DNA of 64,000 nucleotides, taken from positions 46,724-110,723 of the forward strand of contig JAKJHY010000016.1 in assembly GCA_021648845.1 (NCBI GenBank), in the 5' to 3' direction. The notes below the pieces were generated by a model. That model worked only from the letters and a program-made list of their open reading frames with translations, did no database searches and was not told the DNA's origin. Position numbers and translations under genes: made by a program. Source of the DNA: Mycobacterium sp. MBM (GTDB lineage Bacteria; Actinomycetota; Actinomycetes; Mycobacteriales; Mycobacteriaceae). Below, one piece after another: positions 26,099 to 34,668 of the stretch (its first letter is position 1; each line of letters starts with the position of its first letter).

Positions 26099-26104
26099 TA
26101 CCAT
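26099..26104 (+). promoter_or_regulatory. -10 hexamer for leaderless aroG
   Basis: TACCAT is followed by exactly six bases and the GTG of aroG, placing transcription start on the start codon. Confidence 0.5.
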
Positions 26105-26110
26105 GGAGCG

Positions 26111-27511
26111 GTGAACTGGACCGTCGACGTGCCCATCGACCAGCTGCCCGCGCTTCCGCCGCTTCCCGAGGACCTGCGCCAGCGCCTCGATTCCGCACTG
26201 GTCAGGCCGGCGTTGCAGCAGCCGAGCTGGGATCCCGATCAAGCCAAGGCGATGCGCACGGTGCTGGAGAGCGTCCCGCCGGTGACGGTGCCGTCGGAGG
26301 TGGAGAAGCTCAAGAGCCAGTTGGCCGCCGTCGCCCGTGGTGAGGCATTCCTGCTGCAGGGCGGTGACTGCGCCGAGACGTTCGTCGACAACACCGAGCC
26401 GCACATCCGGGCCAACATCCGCACCCTGCTGCAGATGGCGGTGGTGCTCACCTACGGTGCCAGCATGCCGGTGGTCAAGGTGGCCCGGATCGCCGGCCAG
26501 TACGCCAAGCCGCGCTCCTCGGACACCGATGCGCTGGGTCTGAAGTCCTACCGCGGCGACATGATCAACGGGTTCGCCCCCGATGACGCGGTCCGCCAGC
26601 ACGATCCGTCCCGGCTGGTGCGCGCCTACGCCAACGCCAGCGCCGCGATGAACCTGGTGCGTGCCCTGACCTCCTCGGGGATGGCATCGCTGCAGGCGGT
26701 GCACGACTGGAACCGCGAGTTCGTGCGGACCTCACCCGCCGGCGCCCGCTACGAGGCGCTGGCCGGGGAGATCGACCGCGGGTTGCGCTTCATGACGGCC
26801 TGCGGGGTCAACGACCGCAACCTGGACACCGCCGAGATCTACGCCAGCCACGAGGCGCTGGTGCTCGACTACGAACGGGCGATGCTGCGGATGGACTCCG
26901 GGGCGGCCCCCGATTCGTCCGACGAGCCCAAGCTCTACGACCTGTCCGCGCACTATCTGTGGATCGGGGAACGCACCCGCCAGATCGACGGCGCGCACGT
27001 CGCGCTGGCCGAGGTGATCGCCAACCCCATCGGGATCAAGATCGGCCCGACCACCTCACCGGAGTTGGCCGTCGAGTACGTCGAGCGCCTCGATCCGCGC
27101 AACGAGCCGGGACGGCTGACGTTGATCAGCCGGATGGGCAACCAGAAGGTCCGCGATGTGTTGCCGGCGATCATCGAGAAGGTGCAGGCGTCCGGGCATC
27201 AGGTGATCTGGCAGTGCGATCCGATGCACGGCAATACCCACGAGTCCTCGACCGGGTACAAGACCCGGCATTTCGACCGGATCGTCGACGAGGTCCAGGG
27301 ATTCTTCGAGGTGCACCATGCGCTGGGTACCCATCCCGGCGGCATCCACGTCGAGATCACCGGGGAGAACGTCACCGAATGTCTCGGTGGCGCACAGGAC
27401 ATCTCCGATTCCGACCTGGCCGGCCGGTACGAAACCGCCTGCGACCCGCGGTTGAACACCCAGCAGTCGTTGGAGCTGGCGTTCCTGGTCGCCGAGATGT
27501 TGCGGGGCTGA
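26111..27511 (+). CDS. aroG: 3-deoxy-D-arabino-heptulosonate 7-phosphate synthase, class II
   Basis: 466 aa from GTG (VNWTVDVPIDQLPALPPLP). It condenses PEP and erythrose 4-phosphate, the first step of the shikimate pathway. The sequence is of the plant-like class II type. Conserved segments include LLQGGDCAETF, PRSSDTDALGLKSYRGDMING and QCDPMHGNTHES (metal-binding Cys/His region). In M. tuberculosis this enzyme carries allosteric Trp/Phe sites and binds chorismate mutase. The upstream frame extension is not used: a leaderless -10 points to this start. Confidence 0.95.
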   Translation: MNWTVDVPIDQLPALPPLPEDLRQRLDSALVRPALQQPSWDPDQAKAMRTVLESVPPVTVPSEVEKLKSQLAAVARGEAFLLQGGDCAETFVDNTEPHIRANIRTLLQMAVVLTYGASMPVVKVARIAGQYAKPRSSDTDALGLKSYRGDMINGFAPDDAVRQHDPSRLVRAYANASAAMNLVRALTSSGMASLQAVHDWNREFVRTSPAGARYEALAGEIDRGLRFMTACGVNDRNLDTAEIYASHEALVLDYERAMLRMDSGAAPDSSDEPKLYDLSAHYLWIGERTRQIDGAHVALAEVIANPIGIKIGPTTSPELAVEYVERLDPRNEPGRLTLISRMGNQKVRDVLPAIIEKVQASGHQVIWQCDPMHGNTHESSTGYKTRHFDRIVDEVQGFFEVHHALGTHPGGIHVEITGENVTECLGGAQDISDSDLAGRYETACDPRLNTQQSLELAFLVAEMLRG

Positions 27512-27535
27512 CCTCGGGAGCCGATCGGCCTGGGG

Positions 27536-28756
27536 TCAGATCAGGTTGCTCAGGTTGTTGCCCAGCGTCCAGGCGCCGGCGGCCAGCAGTCCGGCCAACA
27601 CCAGCACCGTGATCACCCAGGCCGCCAGCACCCGCTTGCTGCGTTGCCGCGCCCAATGGAACTGTTCGAGGTCGATGCCGGCGAATTGCCCTGCGCGGGG
27701 CTGATATTCGCGCCCATCCTGCAGCGGCAGCTCGGCGGGGGTGAAAACGCGGGTATCGCGCCGCGGATCCGGTGGGGGTACGGCGGCTGCTTGCGGATGC
27801 CGATCGGTGCCGTGGTCGGCCAGCGCCCGGCTGTGGAATTCGGTGGCGGCGCGGTGCTGGGCCGACTGGCGGGGTGCGGGGACGCGGAACGCGGGTAGCC
27901 CGAGTTGTTCGACGACGTCGTCGAGCGCCTCGCCCAGCTCGGCGGCATCGGCGAACCGGGCGGCCGGGTCGCGGTCGGTGGCCCGGCGGATCAGCTCGTC
28001 GAACTGCGCGGGCACCCCGGCGATCGCCGAACTCGGCGGCGGCACATCGTTGTCCATGCGCTGGTAGGCCACCGACAGCGCGGTGTCCCCGGTGAACGGG
28101 GTGCGCCCGGTGAGGAGCTCGTAGGCCAGGATGCCCACCGCGTAGACATCGCTGCGCGGGTCCGATTCGCCGGTGCCGACCTGCTCGGGGGACAGATAGG
28201 CGGCGGTGCCCAGAATGACGCTGGTCGAGGTGATCCCGGCCTCCGCGACCGCCCGCACCAGACCGAAGTCGGCGATCTTGACCTCGCCGTCGTCGGAGAT
28301 CAGTACGTTCTCCGGTTTCACATCGCGGTGCACCAGTCCGGCGGCATGGGCCACACCCAGGCCGTGGCAGATCGGTCTGAGCACGGCGGCGGCCGCGTGC
28401 GGGGGCATCGGTCCGCGTTCGCGCAGCAGTTCGCGCAGCGTGCCACCGTCGATCAGTTCCATGACCAGAAACGGTGGTTCGTCGGCGGGGGAGCCGCCGC
28501 CCTGGTCGTAGACGGCGACCAGACCGTCACCCTTGAGCCGGGCCACCGCCTTGGCCTCGCGTTGGAAGCGGGTGAGGAACTGAACGTCCCCGCAGTAGCG
28601 GGAGTCCATCACCTTCAGCGCGACCGGGCGGTCCAGTCGGGTGTCCAGGCCGCGGTACACCGTCGACATCCCACCGGTGGCGATGACGGCGTCGACGCGG
28701 TAGCGCCCTTCCAGCGCGGCACCGATGAGCGGGTCGGCTCGCTGGTAGGTGTCCAT
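27536..28756 (-). CDS. pknL: Serine/threonine protein kinase PknL
   Basis: 406 aa from ATG 28754-28756 (MDTYQRADPL); an ATG nine bases upstream is also possible. The kinase domain (about 18-280) has a glycine loop (IATGGMSTVYRG), VALKVMD with the catalytic Lys, HRDVKPEN and ADFGLVR. A proline-rich juxtamembrane stretch and a single membrane helix (about 375-398) follow, leaving only about ten residues outside, so there is no sensor domain. It is divergent from its known substrate gene Rv2175c, with a 46-base intergenic region. A TACCAT seven bases before this ATG suggests a leaderless start. Confidence 0.93.
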   Translation of the reverse strand: MDTYQRADPLIGAALEGRYRVDAVIATGGMSTVYRGLDTRLDRPVALKVMDSRYCGDVQFLTRFQREAKAVARLKGDGLVAVYDQGGGSPADEPPFLVMELIDGGTLRELLRERGPMPPHAAAAVLRPICHGLGVAHAAGLVHRDVKPENVLISDDGEVKIADFGLVRAVAEAGITSTSVILGTAAYLSPEQVGTGESDPRSDVYAVGILAYELLTGRTPFTGDTALSVAYQRMDNDVPPPSSAIAGVPAQFDELIRRATDRDPAARFADAAELGEALDDVVEQLGLPAFRVPAPRQSAQHRAATEFHSRALADHGTDRHPQAAAVPPPDPRRDTRVFTPAELPLQDGREYQPRAGQFAGIDLEQFHWARQRSKRVLAAWVITVLVLAGLLAAGAWTLGNNLSNLI

Positions 28757-28789
28757 CGAAGTCATGGTACGGATCTCGATGACTCCGCT

Positions 28790-28795
28790 TAGAAT
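28790..28795 (+). promoter_or_regulatory. -10 hexamer for the Rv2175c-like gene
   Basis: TAGAAT, close to the consensus TATAAT, lies seven bases before the GTG at 28803, the leaderless arrangement. The divergent pknL start lies 34 bases to the left, so the two promoters almost overlap. Confidence 0.48.
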
Positions 28796-28802
28796 CTGTG
28801 CG

Positions 28803-29204
28803 GTGAGCATCCCGGCGGCCCAAGACATCCTCGATCCCGACGAAACCGTCCTCGACCTGTCCGAGGTGTCGAAGCTTCTCGGCGTCTCGGTCACCAAGGT
28901 GCATCAGCATCTGCGCGACGGCCACCTGATGGGCGTGCGCCGCAACGGCGCCATCGTGGTGCCGAAGGTGTTCTTCGACGAGAAGGGCAATGTGGTCAAA
29001 CCCCTGCCGGGGCTGCTGGTGGTCCTCAAGGACGGCGGCTTCGACGTCACCGAGTCGATGCGCTGGCTGTTCACCCCGGATCCGTCGTTGACGCTCAGCC
29101 GTGACGGCACCGTGGAGCGAGTGCAGAACGCCCGGCCGGTGGACGCGCTGCGCTCCCATCAGGCCCGCGAGGTCATTCGGCGCGCTCAGGCGATGGCGTA
29201 CTAG
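28803..29204 (+). CDS. DNA-binding protein, PknL substrate (Rv2175c-like)
   Basis: 133 aa from GTG (VSIPAAQDILDPDETVLDLSEV). A winged helix-turn-helix is seen at about 18-60 (LSEVSKLLGVSVTKVHQHLRDGHLMGVRR), and the C-terminal part ends in a basic helix. M. tuberculosis Rv2175c binds DNA and is phosphorylated by PknL near its N-terminus, which lowers binding; the Thr in ETVLDL is the sort of site expected. The two genes are divergent and probably controlled together. It converges on mptA with a 4-base overlap. Confidence 0.9.
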   Translation: MSIPAAQDILDPDETVLDLSEVSKLLGVSVTKVHQHLRDGHLMGVRRNGAIVVPKVFFDEKGNVVKPLPGLLVVLKDGGFDVTESMRWLFTPDPSLTLSRDGTVERVQNARPVDALRSHQAREVIRRAQAMAY

Positions 29205-30715
29205 TTTGTACTGACCACGGACGCCTCCGGGGCCCGCGACAGCCAGTACCAGGCCGCCACCGCACAGGCGGTGGCCAGCGCGACGTGCAGCCACGAGTAC
29301 ATGCCGTGGGACCCGTCGGGTTTGAAGATCACCATGATCCACGTCGAGAACCCGGCGATCAACGCGATGGCGGTGCGGCTCTGCCACAGCGTGGACAGCA
29401 CCGCCAGCGGCCAGGTGTAGTACCAGGGCAGCGCGGCGGGCACGAACAGCACCACCACCACGAGCGCCAGCGTGATCCCGGTGAGCGCGTCCCGGTCGGT
29501 GTGCCGGAAACGCCACCACAACAACGGAAGTGAGATCGCGATGATGGCGATGCCGATGATGCGGGTGACTTCGAGCACCGCGTAGAAGTTGACCGGCAGC
29601 ACCAGCCCGCCGATCGCGTTGATCATGTTGGCCACCGCGGTGGGCACGGTGAGCCAGTTGATGATCTTCACCGAACCGGCCAGTGCCGTCAGCCATCCCA
29701 GCCCGACGCCGGCCAGCAGGGACAGCACCGCGAACACGGCCCCGAAGATGGCGATCGACGCCGTTGTCGCGAAGGCGAACGCCGGTACGGGTCGGTATCC
29801 GCGGGTATCGCGCAGCCGCCGCATCCAGACCCACACCATGAAGGGCAGGGCGATGCCCGCGGTGGCCTTGACCGCCACCGCGGTGGCGATGAAGCCCACC
29901 CCGATGATCGGCCGGCCGCCGAAGGTCAGCGCGATGGCCGCCATCATCAGCCCGACCATCAGCATCTCGTTGTGGACGCCGCCCATCAGGTGGATGATCA
30001 CCAACGGGTTCAGCACACAGATCCACAGCGCGGCAGCGGAGTTGGCTCCGATGTGGCGGGCGATGCGCGGCGTCGCCCAGATCAACAGCGCCAGCCCGGG
30101 CAGCATGCACAACCGCAACAGCATGGTGCCCTCGACGACATTGTTGCCGACGATCATCGTCACGAATTTGGCCACCAGGATGAATGCCGGGCCGTACGGG
30201 GCGGTGGTGGTGGTCCAGATCGGGCTGACGTCGTCGAGCAGCGAGTTCTGGTTCTCGATCGGTCCGACGACGTACGGGTCGTACCCGTCGCGCAGCAGTG
30301 CGCCCTGGGCCAGATACGAGTAGGTGTCGCGGCTGAACACCGGCGCGCTCAGCAGCAGCGGCGTCAGCCAGAATCCGGTGGTCGCCAGCATCGTGTACTG
30401 GGTCGCGGTGCCGTCGACCACGCGCCGGCCCAGCCACATCCACGCCAGCAGCATCAGCGCCACCCCGCCCCACAGCAGCACCGAGGACAGCACCAGGCCG
30501 TGGCCGAACCGCAGCCAGGACATGTGCAGCGATTCCAGCAGCGGGTCGTGCAGGCGGGTGCTGCCCGCGCCGAGACCGCCCGCGGTGATCAGCGCCGCGC
30601 CGACGAAACCCAGTCGGGCCGGGCGCGCCTCGGGGGAGGCGGCGAATGCGAGCAGTTTGGCGGAGTGCCCGCGCAGACCACGGTCGGTGGTCTCGATGGA
30701 AGCCGGGGTGCTCAT
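29201..30715 (-). CDS. mptA: Alpha-(1->6) mannosyltransferase MptA
   Basis: 504 aa. It has about 13 hydrophobic helices and the GT-C acidic loop after the first pair (FSRDTYSYLAQGALL, near residue 127). MptA extends the distal part of the alpha-1,6-mannan backbone of lipomannan from polyprenyl-phosphate-mannose on the outer membrane face. The idsA2 stop and the mptA start are joined by a TGAGGAG that is both stop codon and ribosome binding site, so the two are tightly coupled. This links polyprenyl carrier synthesis with mannan synthesis. Confidence 0.92.
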   Translation of the reverse strand: MSTPASIETTDRGLRGHSAKLLAFAASPEARPARLGFVGAALITAGGLGAGSTRLHDPLLESLHMSWLRFGHGLVLSSVLLWGGVALMLLAWMWLGRRVVDGTATQYTMLATTGFWLTPLLLSAPVFSRDTYSYLAQGALLRDGYDPYVVGPIENQNSLLDDVSPIWTTTTAPYGPAFILVAKFVTMIVGNNVVEGTMLLRLCMLPGLALLIWATPRIARHIGANSAAALWICVLNPLVIIHLMGGVHNEMLMVGLMMAAIALTFGGRPIIGVGFIATAVAVKATAGIALPFMVWVWMRRLRDTRGYRPVPAFAFATTASIAIFGAVFAVLSLLAGVGLGWLTALAGSVKIINWLTVPTAVANMINAIGGLVLPVNFYAVLEVTRIIGIAIIAISLPLLWWRFRHTDRDALTGITLALVVVVLFVPAALPWYYTWPLAVLSTLWQSRTAIALIAGFSTWIMVIFKPDGSHGMYSWLHVALATACAVAAWYWLSRAPEASVVSTN

Positions 30716-30719
30716 CTCC

Positions 30720-31805
30720 TCAGGCGGACCGGTTCGACGCCAGACTGGCCAGCTCGGCGAGGCCGATCTTGGCCTGCGGATCGATCTGGGCCTCGTTGAG
30801 CGCTTCCAGGGCGCGGCGGTTCAGCATCTCGATGCGACTCTCCACGGCCGCCAGTGCACCGACCGACTCGATGGCCTTGCACACCTCTTTGACGGCCACA
30901 TCGGTCAACTCGGTGCCGATCGACTCGCGCAGCAGTTTCGCCGCCGCCGGGTCGGTGCGTTCGGCCAGCTCGACCGCCTCGGCCAGCAGCACGGTGCGCT
31001 TGCCGGATCGCAGGTCGTCCCCGGACGGTTTGCCGGTGACGGCGGGGTCGCCGAACACTCCGAGGACATCGTCGCGCAGCTGGAACGCCACCCCGAGGTC
31101 GGTGCCGATCTGATGGAAGACGGCTTGGACGTCCGGCCGGTCGGCCGCGGCGGCCGCACCCAGCTGGAGCGGCCTCGACACCGTGTAGGACGCCGTCTTG
31201 TAGGTGTTGACGTTCATCGCCGAGGCCACCGAGTCGGCACCGCTGGATTCGGCGACGATGTCGAGGTATTGCCCGCCGAGGACCTCGGTACGGATATCGG
31301 CCCACACCTTGTGCACCCGCAGGTGCGCGTCGGGGGGCAGGTCTGCGGTGGCGACGATATCGTCGGCCCAGACCAGGGAGAGGTCGCCGAGCAGGATGGC
31401 GGCCGACAGGCCGAACTGCTCGGGAGAGCCGTGCCAGTGGTTGGTGCGGTGCAGCTGGGCGAAATGCCGGTGCACAGTGGGAAGCCCGCGCCGGGTGGCC
31501 GACGCGTCGATCACATCGTCATGGGCCAACGCGCACGCATGCAGCAGTTCCAGGGCGGAGAACAGCCGCAGCGCCTGGGTGTCGGACTGCCGGTCCGGCC
31601 CGGCGACCGCGCGCCAGCCCCAATAGGCGAAGGCCGGCCGTACCCGTTTGCCGCCGCGCAGCACGAACTCTTCCAGCGCGGCGGTCAGTTCGGCGTACTC
31701 GGGGCCGATGTAGGCGGCGTCGCGCCGGCGTTCGGCGAGATACTCCCGCAACTGCACGATCACGGCGTTTACCAACTCGGCGGCCGACGGTGCCGCTGTA
31801 TCCAC
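30720..31805 (-). CDS. idsA2: Polyprenyl (geranylgeranyl-type) diphosphate synthase
   Basis: 361 aa from GTG. It is an all-helical trans-prenyltransferase with a first Asp-rich motif in LAHDDVIDAS (DDxxD) and an altered second motif, QLRDDVLGVFGD (DDxxG). The loss of the last Asp in the second motif is common in some mycobacterial members and may affect the Mg site. The product chain length cannot be read from sequence with confidence. Coupled to mptA. The Rv2172c methylenetetrahydrofolate reductase-like gene found upstream in M. tuberculosis is not here. Confidence 0.87.
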   Translation of the reverse strand: MDTAAPSAAELVNAVIVQLREYLAERRRDAAYIGPEYAELTAALEEFVLRGGKRVRPAFAYWGWRAVAGPDRQSDTQALRLFSALELLHACALAHDDVIDASATRRGLPTVHRHFAQLHRTNHWHGSPEQFGLSAAILLGDLSLVWADDIVATADLPPDAHLRVHKVWADIRTEVLGGQYLDIVAESSGADSVASAMNVNTYKTASYTVSRPLQLGAAAAADRPDVQAVFHQIGTDLGVAFQLRDDVLGVFGDPAVTGKPSGDDLRSGKRTVLLAEAVELAERTDPAAAKLLRESIGTELTDVAVKEVCKAIESVGALAAVESRIEMLNRRALEALNEAQIDPQAKIGLAELASLASNRSA

Positions 31806-31877
31806 GCTCAGCGGTCGCCCCTTTCCTGTCCGATGTGCTCCCCCGAGCGTATGCAGCTTGCTCCCCTGAGCCTCCCC

Positions 31878-31883
31878 AGCCTA
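31878..31883 (-). promoter_or_regulatory. Candidate -10 for idsA2-mptA
   Basis: Minus-strand TAGGCT lies 72 bases before the idsA2 GTG in the 124-base gap after lppM. Nothing else is seen in that gap. Confidence 0.3.
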
Positions 31884-31929
31884 GAGCGTCCGCGGCATTG
31901 CGGGGGAGTCAGGCGCGCTCATCCCGCAC

Positions 31930-32613
31930 TCAGCCCGCGGTGTCGGGTGCTCCGATACGCGGGGACTGATCGCGGCTCATCCACGCCACCGTGGCGATGA
32001 TGCCGGCCACGATCATCGATCCGATGCCCAACCAGATGGCCGCGGCGGTGAACGATCGCGCACTCGGATCGGTGTAGCGAGCCTGGGCGTTCATCGTGGT
32101 CACGACGCCCGGCTTGAGTTTCCACTCCACCACATTTGTCGAGATCTGGTCGCCGTTGGTGGAGGTCACGTCGCCGGGGAAGGACACGCTCAGCGACACG
32201 TCGGCCTCGGGATCGCTGAGCGAGGTGAGGTCGACGCGGCCCTCGAGGATGACCAGGTTGCCGGCGCGGCGCAGGGAGATGTCCACCCCGGCCGCGTCCC
32301 GGTTCATATTGGCCAGCTGCGGCAGTTCGGCGAAGGTGAGATCGGAGAACACCGCCTGGGAGCCGACATAGTCGCCGCGTTCGTATCTGGAGACGGCCAC
32401 CTTGTTGCTGAAGGGCAGGGAGTTCAGCAGTTGGGGGCCCTTGTCGTCGTCATCGCGCGGGATGGCCGCGGCGACGATCTGACCGGACACCCGGTCGTCG
32501 GGGGACACCGTGATCGAGGCGCGCACCCGCACGCAGCCCACGGCCAGCGGAACGAGGATCAGCAGCAGCAGGACCAGGGCGGGAAGCCGGTGGCGGCCGG
32601 GGCGCACGTGCAC
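31930..32613 (-). CDS. lppM: Lipoprotein LppM
   Basis: 227 aa from GTG. The signal peptide ends in lipobox LAVGC (Cys27). A beta-rich domain follows (about 30-175), then a C-terminal membrane helix (about 186-210) and a short tail, so the protein is anchored at both ends. M. tuberculosis LppM is reported to influence phagosome trafficking and to exist in a processed form. The GNAT gene lies upstream on the same strand with a 22-base gap. Confidence 0.9.
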   Translation of the reverse strand: MHVRPGRHRLPALVLLLLILVPLAVGCVRVRASITVSPDDRVSGQIVAAAIPRDDDDKGPQLLNSLPFSNKVAVSRYERGDYVGSQAVFSDLTFAELPQLANMNRDAAGVDISLRRAGNLVILEGRVDLTSLSDPEADVSLSVSFPGDVTSTNGDQISTNVVEWKLKPGVVTTMNAQARYTDPSARSFTAAAIWLGIGSMIVAGIIATVAWMSRDQSPRIGAPDTAG

Positions 32614-32635
32614 CCGGTAATCGTGCCAGACCCGG

Positions 32636-33238
32636 TCAGTCCAGGGGCAGTGACCGGCCGAGGATGGCGAAGGCCCGGGGATCGCCGGCGAAGTGGTAGT
32701 CGCGGATCACGTCGTCGAATCCGAGTCGGCGGTAGAGCCGCCAGGCCCGGTTCGCCTCACCGTTGATCTCCGGCGTGGACAGCAGCACATGTGCCTCGGT
32801 GCGTCCGGCCAGCAGTCGACGGGCCAGGGCTTCGCCGAGTCCGTGCCCCTGGGCGCGGGGATGGATGTGCAGCTCGGTGAGTTCGAAATAGTTGCCCAGC
32901 ATCCGGTCGGCCTGTTCGGGGTCGGCTCCGGTGCGGCGCAGACCGTGCACCACCTGCTGTTGCCACCATTGGTCGGGCGCCCCGCTGTATCCGTAGGCGA
33001 TACCGAGCAGTTCGGCGCCGTCGAGTGCGGCCACGGCCTTCCAGCCGACCCGGCGGGTGTGCTCCAGCCACATCGACGCGCGCTGCTCCTCGGTGCCGCG
33101 CGGATATCGCATCGCCTCGACGTAGACGGTGAGGGCTTCGGGCAGGCGCCGGCGCATCACCTCGGCCGAGAGGTCCACCAGAGATGTCGGCAACGGGTGT
33201 CCTTCGCGGGTCGTTCGGAGCGCACGGTCACCGTTCAT
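32636..33238 (-). CDS. GNAT-family N-acetyltransferase (Rv2170-like)
   Basis: 200 aa from ATG 33236-33238 (MNGDRALRTTREGHPLPTSLVDLS). The frame is open 28 codons further but lacks a ribosome binding site. GNAT features: the strand ELTELHIHPRAQGHGLGEALARRLL has the acetyl-CoA pyrophosphate loop (QGHGLG). The end, AWRLYRRLGF, is the usual beta6-alpha4 Tyr region. The M. tuberculosis homologue has been reported as a protein lysine acetyltransferase. Divergent from the DUF3040 gene across 208 bases. Confidence 0.85.
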   Translation of the reverse strand: MNGDRALRTTREGHPLPTSLVDLSAEVMRRRLPEALTVYVEAMRYPRGTEEQRASMWLEHTRRVGWKAVAALDGAELLGIAYGYSGAPDQWWQQQVVHGLRRTGADPEQADRMLGNYFELTELHIHPRAQGHGLGEALARRLLAGRTEAHVLLSTPEINGEANRAWRLYRRLGFDDVIRDYHFAGDPRAFAILGRSLPLD

Positions 33239-33446
33239 TATCGGTCCCGGGTTCGGGGTTGTGCCGGTGCGGGTGAGGTGATGGCCGAGTTTGGTGTTGC
33301 ACGTCATACAATCGTGTGCCAAGTAGGTGGTACGGCTCAGATTGACCTCGTATCATGATGATCAGACGCCCATGATCGCGGGCGGACCACACGTTGATGA
33401 CATGGATCCGGAGTTACCGGACCAGGGCGCGGACAAGGAGGGACGG

Positions 33447-33851
33447 ATGCCACTCTCCGATCATGAGCAGCGCATGCTCGACCAGATTGAAAGCGCGCTC
33501 TATGCCGAGGACCCCAAATTCGCCTCCAGTGTTCGGGGTGGCAATCTGCGGGCGCCGTCGGCACGTCGTCGGCTGCAGGGTGTCGCACTCTTCGTCGTGG
33601 GCCTCGCGATGTTGGTCTCCGGTGTCGCCATCAACGCGACGTGGATCGGCGGGCTGCCCATCCTCTCGGTCATCGGCTTCATCGTGATGTTCGGTGGTGT
33701 GGTCTTCGCGATCACCGGTTCGCGTGCGACCGGACCGGTCGACAAGTCGGCCCCGTCCGCCGGGTCGGCGCGCCCCAAGCGTGGCAAGAGCACCGGCGGA
33801 TCGTTCACCAGCCGGATGGAGGATCGCTTCCGTCGTCGGTTCGACGAATAG
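33447..33851 (+). CDS. DUF3040 membrane protein (Rv2169c-like)
   Basis: 134 aa from ATG with GGAGGGA upstream, the length I recall for Rv2169c. MPLSDHEQRMLDQIESALYAEDPKFASSVR is the typical DUF3040 N-terminal helix. Two membrane helices follow (about 48-67 and 72-92), then a basic tail ending in RRRFDE. Function unknown. It lies just upstream of the dcw cluster and ends at a strong terminator. Confidence 0.88.
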   Translation: MPLSDHEQRMLDQIESALYAEDPKFASSVRGGNLRAPSARRRLQGVALFVVGLAMLVSGVAINATWIGGLPILSVIGFIVMFGGVVFAITGSRATGPVDKSAPSAGSARPKRGKSTGGSFTSRMEDRFRRRFDE

Positions 33852-33857
33852 CGGTTC

Positions 33858-33873
33858 CCCACCTTTCCCCACC
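33858..33873 (-). promoter_or_regulatory. Two reverse-oriented MraZ-like boxes
   Basis: CCCCAC at 33858-33863 and again at 33868-33873 (GTGGGG on the minus strand) are exactly 10 bases apart, the spacing of MraZ boxes. They sit between the DUF3040 stop and its terminator. Binding is inferred only. Confidence 0.35.
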
Positions 33874-33906
33874 GGGGTAGTTCCATACGGAGCTACCCCG
33901 TTTTTC
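33874..33906 (+). terminator. Rho-independent terminator of the DUF3040 gene
   Basis: A 12-bp stem (CGGGGTAG plus four further pairs, one of them G-U) with a 4-base loop is followed by five T residues. It insulates the mraZ operon from the upstream gene. Confidence 0.85.
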
Positions 33907-33960
33907 ATGCCCGGATATGACTCGGGCGTGGCGGCGTGTCGGCTCGTTCAGGGCACCGTC

Positions 33961-33987
33961 CCCACTTTTTCCCCACTGCACCCCACC
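33961..33987 (-). promoter_or_regulatory. Three reverse-oriented MraZ-like boxes
   Basis: CCCCAC at 33961, 33972 and 33982 (spacings 11 and 10) read as GTGGGG on the minus strand. They are a second, distant cluster of the same hexamer that forms the proximal mraZ array. Confidence 0.38.
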
Positions 33988-34114
33988 TGCCGTCCCCGAT
34001 CCGGTGTATGCGGTTCTAGCTGCGGTTTTGTATCCGGGTCCGGCCGTCGACGGTGGGCTGGCAGGGGGATGACGTCGCCCATGTGGTGCGGCGGTGGGGT
34101 GTGGGGGCAAGTTG

Positions 34115-34160
34115 GTGGCAACAAATGGAGCTAAGTGGGGGATTGTGGGGTAAAGTGGCG
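34115..34160 (+). promoter_or_regulatory. MraZ operator: five boxes at 10-base spacing
   Basis: Hexamers begin at 34115 (GTGGCA), 34125 (ATGGAG), 34135 (GTGGGG), 34145 (GTGGGG) and 34155 (GTGGCG), each exactly 10 bases after the last. MraZ in E. coli and other bacteria binds TGGG-type direct repeats at this spacing upstream of its own gene. A TAAAGT -10 (34151-34156) lies within the array, so binding should block the mraZ promoter. Confidence 0.65.
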
Positions 34161-34236
34161 GACAACGGAGCAACCGGAGCTCCGTCAGGCGGGCAGAAGC
34201 GACTCGGAATCCAACCGAGTGGTGGGAGGTGGCGGG

Positions 34237-34668
34237 ATGTTTCTCGGCACCTACACGCCCAAACTCGACGACAAGGGGCGGCTCACACTGCCCGCCAAAT
34301 TCCGCGACGCACTGGCAGGAGGGTTGATGGTCACCAAGAGTCAGGATCACAGCCTGGCCGTGTACCCGCGGTCGGAGTTCGAGAAGCTCGCCGAGAAGGC
34401 GATGCAGGCATCGCGCAGCGACCCCCAGGCCCGCGCCTACGTGCGCAACCTGGCGGCCGGTGCCGATGAACAGCATCCCGACGCGCAGGGCCGGATCACC
34501 CTGTCGGCCGAACACCGCCGGTACGCCAACCTGTCCAAGGAATGTGTGGTGACCGGCTCGCTCGGCCACCTGGAGATCTGGGACGCGCAGGCTTGGCAGC
34601 AGTACCAGGAGACCCACGAAGAGACCTTCTCCGCGGCCAGCGATGACACTCTTCGCGACATCATCTGA
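34237..34668 (+). CDS. mraZ: Transcriptional regulator MraZ
   Basis: 143 aa from ATG (MFLGTYTPKLDDKGR), the standard MraZ start; the 34 upstream codons cover the operator and are rejected. It has two SpoVT/AbrB-like DNA-binding halves, one at the N-terminus (DDKGRLTLPAKFRDAL) and one starting about residue 82 (DAQGRITLSAEHRRYANL). It forms rings that bind repeated boxes in its own promoter and tunes the dcw operon. Its 3' end overlaps the longest rsmH frame by 26 bases. Confidence 0.95.
   Translation: MFLGTYTPKLDDKGRLTLPAKFRDALAGGLMVTKSQDHSLAVYPRSEFEKLAEKAMQASRSDPQARAYVRNLAAGADEQHPDAQGRITLSAEHRRYANLSKECVVTGSLGHLEIWDAQAWQQYQETHEETFSAASDDTLRDII

Larger units (their letters stand above)
33852..34236. 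other. 385-base intergenic region before mraZ
   Basis: No gene is supported here. It holds the DUF3040 terminator, several groups of GTGGGG-type hexamers in both orientations (33858-33873, 33961-33987, 34094-34160), and candidate -10 TAAAGT at 34151-34156 inside the last group. Open frames here are short and have no coding pattern. Confidence 0.7.

Noticed and set aside
31806..31929. Place of the Rv2172c-like gene
   Set aside because: Only 124 bases remain between idsA2 and lppM; no coding remnant was recognised, so no pseudogene is claimed.
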